DNA of 15,024 bases from positions 16,664 through 31,687 of the forward strand of contig MSXM01000049.1 in NCBI GenBank assembly GCA_002083565.1. The letters are read 5' to 3'. The position numbers and the translations under genes are program-made. Under the pieces are notes generated by a model. The model saw only the letters and a list, made by a program, of their open reading frames with translations. It was not told where the DNA came from and searched no databases. This DNA is from Nitrospira sp. ST-bin4 (GTDB taxonomy: Bacteria > Nitrospirota > Nitrospiria > Nitrospirales > Nitrospiraceae). Below, piece by piece: positions 8,591 through 14,690 of this stretch (positions within the stretch are counted from its first letter, which is position 1; each line of letters starts with the position of its first letter).

Positions 8591-9549
8591 ATCAACAGAT
8601 CCTCGTACAGCGCCTCGGCTGCAGGATAGTTAGCCGCGCGCGCCCGATTCAAACTTTCATCGACTTGGGCCTCGACGCCAGTTTTGATTTCGTCCAACTC
8701 ATCCTGCAAACACCCCAGTGCCAGTAAGTGTGTCGTGAAGCGTGCGACCGGATCGCGAGCAATCCACTCTTCCGAGGAAGGTCGGTGACGATAGCCTGCG
8801 GCAAAATCTTCATTGATCCCCACATGCTCCAGAAAGCGAAAATAGGTCAGATGCAGGAAGCCCGGCTGTGTGTGGTGCGCCATCTCCGCACGCAGTTGCC
8901 GTGTCGCTTGAATCACGGCCGGCAAATCACTGCCATCCGCGGATATGGCTTTGCATCGAAAGCTTTCTACAGATTGCACCAGCGACGAAAATCCCCTCCG
9001 GTCAGAGGGGGCACTATGGATGGCGAGCCCATTGTCTTCGCAAACGAAAAGGATATTGAGCCTCCGAAGGCAGGCGAAGTTGAGACTTTCCCAAAACACA
9101 CCCTCTTCGACCGCCCCGTCTCCAAAAAACACGGCAACGGGCGTCGAATCTCTCCGGTAAGCTTGGGCCAGTGCCACGCCCACAGCCAGTGGAATCGTCG
9201 TCCCCACCACAGCGGAGGTCGCAAGAAGTCCATGTTCCGGCGCACACAGATGCATGGATCCGGCTTTGCCTCGTCCAAGACCGGTCTCCTTCCCGAACAA
9301 CTCAGCGAAGAACCGGTCGGTTTCCTGTGTTAATGCCAAATACAACGCATGATTCCGGTAGGTGCCGAGTGTCCGCGCGTTCTTGGGCAAGCAGTGGCAT
9401 ACGCCCACAGGAATCGCCTCCTGACCGATCCCCAAATGAACTGGAGTCTTCATTTCATTCTGGTGATAGTAGACGCGAATCGCCTCCTCCGCGAGACGGA
9501 CCAGGAGAAGCGTACGGTACAACCGAAGCCCTTCAGCCTTGCTCAGCAT
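8587..9549 (-). CDS. Thiamine-diphosphate E1 component, alpha subunit (PdhA/AcoA-like)
   Basis: This 320-residue protein is a complete E1 alpha. The substrate and cofactor elements are present: H-L-G-I-G-Q-E-A near 38-45, T-Y-R-N-H at 63-67, and G-R-G-K-A-G-S-M-H at 92-100. The thiamine-diphosphate/Mg motif starts at G-D-G (143-145) and ends at E-D-N (171-173), with the usual E-G-x-F-W-E-S-L-N between them. The start at 9549 overlaps the hddC stop by seven bases, and the stop overlaps the beta-subunit ATG. In the family this chain binds thiamine diphosphate and decarboxylates a 2-oxo acid such as pyruvate. Here it is embedded between a heptose guanylyltransferase and radical SAM genes. PDH-like E1 pairs (AviB1/AviB2 of avilamycin biosynthesis are my recollection) are linked to two-carbon branches on sugars. 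The donor and acceptor in this organism are inferred, not seen. Confidence 0.92.
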   Translation of the reverse strand: MLSKAEGLRLYRTLLLVRLAEEAIRVYYHQNEMKTPVHLGIGQEAIPVGVCHCLPKNARTLGTYRNHALYLALTQETDRFFAELFGKETGLGRGKAGSMHLCAPEHGLLATSAVVGTTIPLAVGVALAQAYRRDSTPVAVFFGDGAVEEGVFWESLNFACLRRLNILFVCEDNGLAIHSAPSDRRGFSSLVQSVESFRCKAISADGSDLPAVIQATRQLRAEMAHHTQPGFLHLTYFRFLEHVGINEDFAAGYRHRPSSEEWIARDPVARFTTHLLALGCLQDELDEIKTGVEAQVDESLNRARAANYPAAEALYEDLLI

Positions 9550-10271
9550 GAGACCCTCTTTTCATCTGATGCCCCCTTCGAGACAGCCATCCAGGTACGG
9601 AAAGCTTCAAGTCTTGCCGGGGTTCCGATATCGTGCAATGGAACATGATGCACGCTCGCATAGAGCCCCCGTCCCACCAGCGCGGGGAAAACGTCGTATT
9701 CGAGAGAACAGGGTAGGTGCTCGGGAATCTGATGAAGCACCGGACGCTCTACCGCATAAATGCCGGCGTTGAGATAGGCTCCGCCGGTCTTTTCGTGGAA
9801 CGACGTGATGCGGTGATCGACATCCAGCACGATGGCGCCCCCGTCGCTGCGGCCATCGCCCGGAACGACCGCCGCCGTCGCCGCCGCATTCCGACGACGA
9901 TGCACAACAAGAAGGGAGACCAGGTCGATGGGGCAGAACGAATCTCCGTTGAGGACCAGGACTGTTTGGGAATGAAGTCGGTGCCGGCATGCACGTAGAG
10001 CCCCTGCCGTTCCAAGCGAAGTCCTCTCCCGCGAGATCAGTGCGTCTATGTCAGTCCGTCGGCCCACGTATTCGGCGATCTGCTCTCCCTGATGACCGGT
10101 GCAGAACACGATACGCCGAAATCCCTGAGATACGATCTGCTCCACCAACAGATCCAGAAACGGCTGGCCGTGGATGAGCGCCATGGGTTTCGGGCGATCG
10201 CTCACAAACGGCTTCAGTCTCGTCCCCAATCCGCCACAGAGAATGACGACATCGGAGACTGCCGTATTCAT
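9543..10271 (-). CDS. hddC: D-glycero-D-manno-heptose 1-phosphate guanylyltransferase (HddC-like nucleotidyltransferase)
   Basis: A single-domain GT-A-fold sugar-nucleotidyltransferase of 242 residues. The N-terminal nucleotide loop reads L-C-G-G-L-G-T-R-L-K (11-20), with R-P-K-P-M at 26-30 as the phosphate-contacting lysine region. T-S-L-G-T-A-G-A-L (84-92) and L-N-G-D-S (107-111) are the base and metal sites. The family joins a sugar 1-phosphate to GTP. The HddC assignment rests on the V-I-L-C-G-G-L-G-T-R-L start, the length and the adjacent heptose kinase. I choose the ATG at 10271, which overlaps the hddA stop as TGATG and has an AAGGA about ten bases upstream. An alternative GTG at 10292 would add seven residues inside hddA. 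The product would be GDP-D-glycero-D-manno-heptose. Closely related mannose-1-phosphate guanylyltransferases are the main alternative. Confidence 0.85.
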   Translation of the reverse strand: MNTAVSDVVILCGGLGTRLKPFVSDRPKPMALIHGQPFLDLLVEQIVSQGFRRIVFCTGHQGEQIAEYVGRRTDIDALISRERTSLGTAGALRACRHRLHSQTVLVLNGDSFCPIDLVSLLVVHRRRNAAATAAVVPGDGRSDGGAIVLDVDHRITSFHEKTGGAYLNAGIYAVERPVLHQIPEHLPCSLEYDVFPALVGRGLYASVHHVPLHDIGTPARLEAFRTWMAVSKGASDEKRVSC

Positions 10272-11350
10272 CAGGCTGCGTTCCTTTTCCACGCGGGTGT
10301 ACTGTGCGCTTGAAGTTCAACAGCACTGTAGTCCTCTTCCGATGCCGATGATCGGATGAACGGAGTCTCCTGCTGATAAAATACAATCTGACTCCCGAGT
10401 CCTTCGAATCGGAACGGGACTTCCAGCAATCCGGGCAATGCCGCTCTGATCTGGGCGTGGATTTCCGGTTTCGCAAAAAAAAGCATGAAGCCTCCCCCGC
10501 CGGCGCCCAACAATTTGCCACCCAGCGCACCGGCACGTCGCCCCGCATCGTAGATGTCGTCGATCATCGGTGTGGTGATTTTGGATGTCAGGCTGCGTTT
10601 GACCATCCAGGCCTCGTGCAACAACTCGCCGAACTCGGATAGGTCACGGTCTCCAACCAAAACGGATACTCCCTCTTGGACCATCTGCAACATAGCAAAG
10701 AGCTCTACCCGTCGTTGTTTGGTACGTTCAATCTGTTCCCTGGCAATCTCCGAAGCTGTGCGCGAGAAACCTGTGAAATACAGCAAGAGATGATCCTGGA
10801 ACAGGGCCAGCCGCTCCGGTTTCATCACAATAGGCGTGTGCCCGATCTCTCCATTCTGAAAGAAGCTGACGCGGCACAAACCGCCGTGCGCAGCCATGAC
10901 CTGATCCTGGCACCCGACAGCTTCCCGTAATACCTCCTGCTCGACATGAATGGCGGCATGGGCCAGTTCGGCTTTGCTCGGCATCGTGTGTTGCAGCGCG
11001 TACAACGAATGCAACAGCCCGACCGTGAACGACGAACTCGAACCCAAACCTGTGCGCGCGGGTAAATCACCGTCGTGGTGGATTTCGAGGCCGTCTGAAA
11101 TGCGCATATGCTGGAGCACGCCTCGGACAGCCGGATGCTCGATCTCCTCGTTGCTCTTGGCCTGTTCGATACGCGAATATGCAATCCGAGTCCGGTGCTC
11201 GAAAAATGGCGGCAGGTATCGGCAGCTGATGTAGCAGTACTTGTCGATGGTCGTAGCCAAGACCGCGCCACCATGCTCGCGGAACCACACGGGGTAATCC
11301 GTCCCCCCGCCAAAGAATGAAATGCGGAACGGTGTGCGACTGATAATCAT
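10271..11350 (-). CDS. hddA: D-glycero-D-manno-heptose 7-phosphate kinase (HddA-like GHMP kinase)
   Basis: A 359-residue GHMP-superfamily kinase. Motif 1 is the R-T-P-F-R-I-S-F-F-G-G-G-T-D-Y stretch at residues 5-19. The ATP-binding motif 2 is P-A-R-T-G-L-G-S-S-S-S-F at 97-108. Motif 3, G-G-K-L-L-G-A-G-G-G-G-F, lies near 277-288. E-V-L-R-E-A-V-G-C-Q-D-Q at 139-150 is typical of the sugar-phosphate kinase subgroup. In the GDP-heptose route HddA phosphorylates heptose 7-phosphate at C1. The phosphatase GmhB must then remove the C7 phosphate before HddC acts, and neither GmhA nor GmhB is in this window. The ATG at 11350 has a strong ribosome site, unlike most coupled starts in the operon. The adjacency to hddC makes the substrate assignment more secure than homology alone; L-fucose kinase-like enzymes are related. 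Confidence 0.9.
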   Translation of the reverse strand: MIISRTPFRISFFGGGTDYPVWFREHGGAVLATTIDKYCYISCRYLPPFFEHRTRIAYSRIEQAKSNEEIEHPAVRGVLQHMRISDGLEIHHDGDLPARTGLGSSSSFTVGLLHSLYALQHTMPSKAELAHAAIHVEQEVLREAVGCQDQVMAAHGGLCRVSFFQNGEIGHTPIVMKPERLALFQDHLLLYFTGFSRTASEIAREQIERTKQRRVELFAMLQMVQEGVSVLVGDRDLSEFGELLHEAWMVKRSLTSKITTPMIDDIYDAGRRAGALGGKLLGAGGGGFMLFFAKPEIHAQIRAALPGLLEVPFRFEGLGSQIVFYQQETPFIRSSASEEDYSAVELQAHSTPAWKRNAA

Positions 11351-11356
11351 CCTGTT

Positions 11357-11363
11357 CCTCCCC
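11357..11363 (-). promoter_or_regulatory. Strong Shine-Dalgarno site for hddA
   Basis: GGGGAGG on the minus strand lies six bases before the hddA ATG, inside the only sizeable gap (33 bases) of the otherwise overlapping gene run. It fixes the hddA start and suggests that translation is re-initiated independently here. I see no convincing promoter in the gap. Confidence 0.75.
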
Positions 11364-11383
11364 GTACTCGTCTACAGCCGGCG

Positions 11384-12331
11384 CTAGACATTCCCGTATC
11401 CCGTTCCGGCCACGATGGTGTAGCACTTCGTCAGTTCTCGAATTCCGCGTTCCAGCGGCCAGTCGGGACGGAATCCCGTCGAATACATCCGTTCATTCGA
11501 CACGATATAGTCGCGTTTGTCGGGATCTTCCCCGATGGGAGCCTCAAAACACACAAACTCCGGCACGATGCGCTGGATTTCCCGGCAAAGTTCAAGTTTG
11601 GATAGATTTGCATCGTTCAAACCGACGTTGTACGGCCTGTTTTTCATCGACTCAAACTGATCCAAGGAGTGGAGGAACGCTTTCACGACGTCGCGCACAT
11701 GAATATAGTTGCGCTTGCAGTGTCCTTCGAACACAACGACGGCGCGGTCGTGGACGGCGCGCCACACGAAATCGTTGACCAGCAGATCCATCCGCATCCG
11801 CGGCGAGGCTCCAAATACGGTCGCCAGCCGAAGCGTGATGGCGTTCCCACGGTCCAGAACGACCTGCTCGGCTTTCACTTTGGTCTCGCCATACAGACTG
11901 ATCGGCCTGAGCGGAGACTCCTCGGTACAAGGGACGCTCGGCTGCCCGATTCCGTATCCGCTGTTGGTGACGGGAAACAGGATACGCTGGGCGGGCGACG
12001 AGAGCTTGCACAACAGCTGAACCGCTTCAAAATTGACGGTATAGGCTCCGATTCTGTCACGCTGACACAGCGGTGCGCCGACCAAGGCTGCAAGCGGAAT
12101 AATCACATCGGCATCGCGCAGCACATCCGTCACGACGCGCTCGTCGCGGCAATCCCCCCGCACGACGCGGAACGCATCCGATGGACAACAGTCCAGCAAA
12201 CTGTTTTGCCGGTACAGAAAATTGTCGAGAACGGTGACGCGATAACCCCGGTCGAGGAGTTGCCGGCTGAGGACTGACCCGATATAGCCGGCGCCGCCGG
12301 TGACAAGGACGTGTGCGGTTGTGGTAGTCAT
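11384..12331 (-). CDS. NAD(P)-dependent extended-SDR sugar epimerase/reductase
   Basis: A 315-residue extended short-chain dehydrogenase. The Rossmann loop is V-T-G-G-A-G-Y-I-G-S (10-19), followed by V-T-V-L-D-N, which favours NAD. The catalytic Tyr-Lys pair is Y147-G-E-T-K151 and the catalytic threonine is T122. The residues after T122 are N and S. The 4,6-dehydratases RmlB and Gmd carry an acidic residue there (T-D-E, T-S-E), so this protein is unlikely to be a 4,6-dehydratase; a C4 or C5 epimerase or a keto-reductase fits better. A-A-L-V-G-A-P-L-C near 81-89 is a variant of the usual A-A-x-x loop. The ATG at 12331 overlaps the previous stop (ATGA), with GAAGGA about 12 bases upstream. It presumably acts on the same GDP-sugar as its neighbours. 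Exact substrate unknown. Confidence 0.85.
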   Translation of the reverse strand: MTTTTAHVLVTGGAGYIGSVLSRQLLDRGYRVTVLDNFLYRQNSLLDCCPSDAFRVVRGDCRDERVVTDVLRDADVIIPLAALVGAPLCQRDRIGAYTVNFEAVQLLCKLSSPAQRILFPVTNSGYGIGQPSVPCTEESPLRPISLYGETKVKAEQVVLDRGNAITLRLATVFGASPRMRMDLLVNDFVWRAVHDRAVVVFEGHCKRNYIHVRDVVKAFLHSLDQFESMKNRPYNVGLNDANLSKLELCREIQRIVPEFVCFEAPIGEDPDKRDYIVSNERMYSTGFRPDWPLERGIRELTKCYTIVAGTGYGNV

Positions 12332-13302
12332 GCGTGAATCGTTCCTTCCGAGGCAGAGCCGAGCACGGCTGCGTCGCAGCCTGCCATTTCCGATGCGGAC
12401 GCATGCCGGACAAACCAGCGGACGGTCTCTTCCAACCCTTTTCTGAGATCGGTAAACTGGAACGCTGGGAAACGAGACACAAACGACGCACTGCGCAACT
12501 GCTTCACCGGGACTCCCTCCGGTTGGCGCCGATCGAAGAGGATCGGCCCCTCGTACCCCATGACGTCCGCGATGGTTTCCGCCAGGGACTCGATGGTAAT
12601 GCCCGAATCCGGCGCAATGATCGTGGTGGTCGGTTCAGGATCGCACTCAAAGACGTTCAGCGCCACATGCGCGACATCCCGCGCAAAGACGAATTGACGC
12701 ACCGCGCGGCCGCTGCCCCACACGGCATACGGCGATCCCGTCGTTTTCGCTTCCCAACAACGGCGAATCAGCGAGCCGACGACATGCCCATGTTCGCAGT
12801 CGAAAGAATCATGAGGTCCGTACATCGTCACAGGAGTCAGTGTCGTCCACGACAACCCTTCGTCCTTCGCCGCCATTCGCGTATGCAGGTCGAGCATGCG
12901 TTTGGCATAGCCATACCCGGCGTTGCCGTCATAGGGAAGCGTCGCCTGGAGATCTTCCTCAGTTGTGGCGCGATCGGAAAAGATCGGAAAGGCGCAACTG
13001 GACAGAATGCTTACCAACTTCTGGATTCGGAGCTCGCGAGCCGCGGACAGTACGGACGTGTTGATGAGCGCGTTGTGCTCGAAGAACCGGCTGTTCTGTG
13101 CGGCATTGGCCTTCACACCTCCGACCAGGCCGGCGAAATGCAACACGCAACTCGGTCGGATCTTTTTGAAAATCCGCTTGGCCACGCCGAACTGTCGCAG
13201 ATCCCCATCGTCGCTGCCCAGAAACACGGCCTGCGGACACAGCTCCCGAACGGCTGATCCCAACAAACCTGACCCGCCGGTAACCAGCAGTGGTCTGATC
13301 AT
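12328..13302 (-). CDS. GDP-L-fucose synthase family reductase/epimerase, possibly a GDP-colitose-synthase (ColC)-like enzyme
   Basis: A 324-residue extended SDR close in length to Fcl/WcaG (about 320). It has G-G-S-G-L-L-G at 9-15 and the family-specific A-G-L-V-G-G-V-K-A-N at 57-66. The catalytic centre looks intact: S-S-C at 101-103, Y130-G-Y-A-K134, and Y-G-P-H-D at 161-165 leading to G-H-V-V at 172-175. C103 and H173 are 70 residues apart, the same spacing as the epimerisation pair C109/H179 of the E. coli enzyme. It should therefore epimerise and reduce a GDP-4-keto-6-deoxy sugar. Because a ColD-like 3-dehydratase gene overlaps its start (ATGA; GGAGG four bases before the ATG), a 3,6-dideoxy substrate as used by ColC is plausible. 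Plain GDP-fucose or 6-deoxyheptose formation is the alternative. Confidence 0.87.
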   Translation of the reverse strand: MIRPLLVTGGSGLLGSAVRELCPQAVFLGSDDGDLRQFGVAKRIFKKIRPSCVLHFAGLVGGVKANAAQNSRFFEHNALINTSVLSAARELRIQKLVSILSSCAFPIFSDRATTEEDLQATLPYDGNAGYGYAKRMLDLHTRMAAKDEGLSWTTLTPVTMYGPHDSFDCEHGHVVGSLIRRCWEAKTTGSPYAVWGSGRAVRQFVFARDVAHVALNVFECDPEPTTTIIAPDSGITIESLAETIADVMGYEGPILFDRRQPEGVPVKQLRSASFVSRFPAFQFTDLRKGLEETVRWFVRHASASEMAGCDAAVLGSASEGTIHA

Positions 13303-14495
13303 GCGGCCTCCAGCACCACTTGTGAAATGGCCTCGATATCCTCTGCGGTCAACCCGGCATGATTCGGAAGAAAGAATCCGCAGTGATGAATCCGATCGGC
13401 GACCGGAAAGCTGGCCGTTCCATACCGACTGGTCCAGAACGGGTGCAAGCCAAGATTGCCGGCTGAGAAAATGCGCGTCTCGATGCCGTGCTGGACAAGA
13501 CTCTGCACGATGCGCCGGCGCTGTTCCCGAGAGTCAGCGACCAATCCCACTGATATACTGGCCACCTGGCTGCCGGGCGGCGCCTGCTGCACGTAAAAGT
13601 ATTCGCGGAGGCGATCGAGGTATCGAGCATGGTTGAGTCGCCGCTGTTCCGTCATCCAATCCAGTTTTTCAAGCTGACCAATTCCGATGAAGGCGTTGAG
13701 ATCGGTCGACCGGAGATTGAACCCTGGCTCATAGAACACGAACGGAGAATGGAAATCGTCGATCAGGTGACGGGTGACCAAATCACGGTGTGTCGCCGGA
13801 TCCAAGTCCTTGCTCCACCCGTGACTGCGAAGCATCAGTAGAAGATCCGAGAACGCTTTGTCGTCCGTTGAGACCATTCCCCCTTCGACCGTCGACATTT
13901 GGTGCCCAAAGTAGAAGGAAAAACTCGCCAGATCTCCGAAGGAGCCGACCTTGCGGCCCTCATAGCTGGCTCCGATCGCCGCACAGGCATCCTCCATCAA
14001 AATAAATCCATACCGGTCTTTCAGCACCTGCATCTCCCGCATCTTATGCGGCACTCCCAGCACATGAACGAGCATGACTGCCTGAGCCTGATGTTGTTTC
14101 AGAAGAGCTTCGAGATGATTCAAGTCCAGACCGAACGTCTCCGGATCGGCCTCGCACATGATGGGCTCGAAGCCAAATTGGATGGCCGGTGCAATCGAGG
14201 TAACCCAGCCCACGCTGGGAACGATCACTTTCTTGTTTCGCAGCCGCCCCGAAACGAGCAGCGCGTAGTACATCAGGAGGTTGGCCGACGATCCGGAGTT
14301 GCAGTGAGCGGAATAAGATCGGGACAGCCAGCGCGACCAGCGCGACTCAAAATCGAGTGTGACCGCCCCCTTTGTTAACCGGGGATACGTGCGGAGCCAT
14401 TCGATCAAACGGTCAATGTCGTGACGATCGATCGTGTCGTAGGCCAAACACCAACGCGGATTCAGCGTGGACTGTATTGAACTCAGGCCATCCAT
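13299..14495 (-). CDS. PLP-dependent sugar 3-dehydratase of the DegT/DnrJ/EryC1/StrS fold (ColD/RfbH type)
   Basis: A 398-residue fold-type I PLP protein, close to ColD (about 390). It has S-G-S-S-A-N-L at 67-73 for phosphate binding, E168-D169-A-C-A-A for the pyridine nitrogen, and G-S-F-G-D-L-A-S-F-S at 184-193. Where aminotransferases of this fold keep the Schiff-base lysine six residues before E-G-G, this protein has His198 (F-G-H-Q-M-S-T-V-E-G-G). A histidine there is the hallmark of ColD and RfbH, which deoxygenate C3 of NDP-4-keto-6-deoxy sugars instead of aminating C4. The C-terminal G-F-F-L-P-N-H also resembles that subgroup. ColD acts alone with glutamate; RfbH needs a ferredoxin-type reductase, and none is seen here, favouring the ColD mode. 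I start at the ATG at 14495, with AAGGAG eight bases upstream. An in-frame GTG at 14504 touches the ribosome site. Confidence 0.88.
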   Translation of the reverse strand: MDGLSSIQSTLNPRWCLAYDTIDRHDIDRLIEWLRTYPRLTKGAVTLDFESRWSRWLSRSYSAHCNSGSSANLLMYYALLVSGRLRNKKVIVPSVGWVTSIAPAIQFGFEPIMCEADPETFGLDLNHLEALLKQHQAQAVMLVHVLGVPHKMREMQVLKDRYGFILMEDACAAIGASYEGRKVGSFGDLASFSFYFGHQMSTVEGGMVSTDDKAFSDLLLMLRSHGWSKDLDPATHRDLVTRHLIDDFHSPFVFYEPGFNLRSTDLNAFIGIGQLEKLDWMTEQRRLNHARYLDRLREYFYVQQAPPGSQVASISVGLVADSREQRRRIVQSLVQHGIETRIFSAGNLGLHPFWTSRYGTASFPVADRIHHCGFFLPNHAGLTAEDIEAISQVVLEAA

Positions 14496-14503
14496 GGCGC
14501 TCA

Positions 14504-14509
14504 CTCCTT
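14504..14509 (-). promoter_or_regulatory. Shine-Dalgarno site that decides the start of the 3-dehydratase gene
   Basis: AAGGAG on the minus strand ends eight bases before the ATG at 14495. It overlaps the alternative GTG at 14504-14502, which would leave no spacing, so the ATG is the functional start. Confidence 0.75.
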
Positions 14510-14551
14510 CATCGGAAACTCGGATTGATCGTTTCGGCTGAAAGGGGAGAC

Positions 14552-14567
14552 TTCAAGTTGTGTGCCA
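14552..14567 (-). promoter_or_regulatory. Possible sigma-54 (-24/-12) promoter for the operon
   Basis: The minus strand reads TGGCACACAACTTGAA, matching the -24 element TGGCAC fully, with the correct four-base spacer after the purine and TTG of the -12 element. The key -12 cytosine is replaced by A, which is a serious mismatch. A start point near 14541 would give a leader of about 45 bases ending at the ribosome site. No upstream activator site was recognised. Confidence 0.3.
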
Positions 14568-14625
14568 CCAACAGCGGTCGGATTTACAGCGTAGAACCGA
14601 CCTATTTGATTCTCGGACTTGAGAA

Positions 14626-14644
14626 ATCGGCAGAATTTGCCGAT
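14626..14644 (-). terminator. Small hairpin after the PilZ gene, possible weak terminator or leader structure
   Basis: A perfect seven-base inverted repeat (ATCGGCA / TGCCGAT) encloses five bases, 46 bases beyond the PilZ stop. On the minus strand it is followed by TTCTC, not a clean U run, so termination would be weak. It could also be a protein-binding dyad upstream of the promoter-like motif. The rest of the gap 14505-14690 shows nothing else I can support. Confidence 0.3.
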
Positions 14645-14690
14645 CAGTGCGGAAAGAAAGTTTCTAGAGAGACAGCCACCAGATCGGCCG

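Noticed and set aside
10272..10292. GTG start giving HddC seven more residues
   Set aside because: It would extend the gene 21 bases into hddA. The ATG at 10271 forms a TGATG coupling with the hddA stop and has a ribosome site at a reasonable distance.
12334..13257. Long plus-strand open frame of 307 codons
   Set aside because: It lies wholly antisense to the GDP-fucose-synthase-like gene, is rich in Arg and His, and has no recognisable domain; it mirrors the codon bias of the minus-strand gene.
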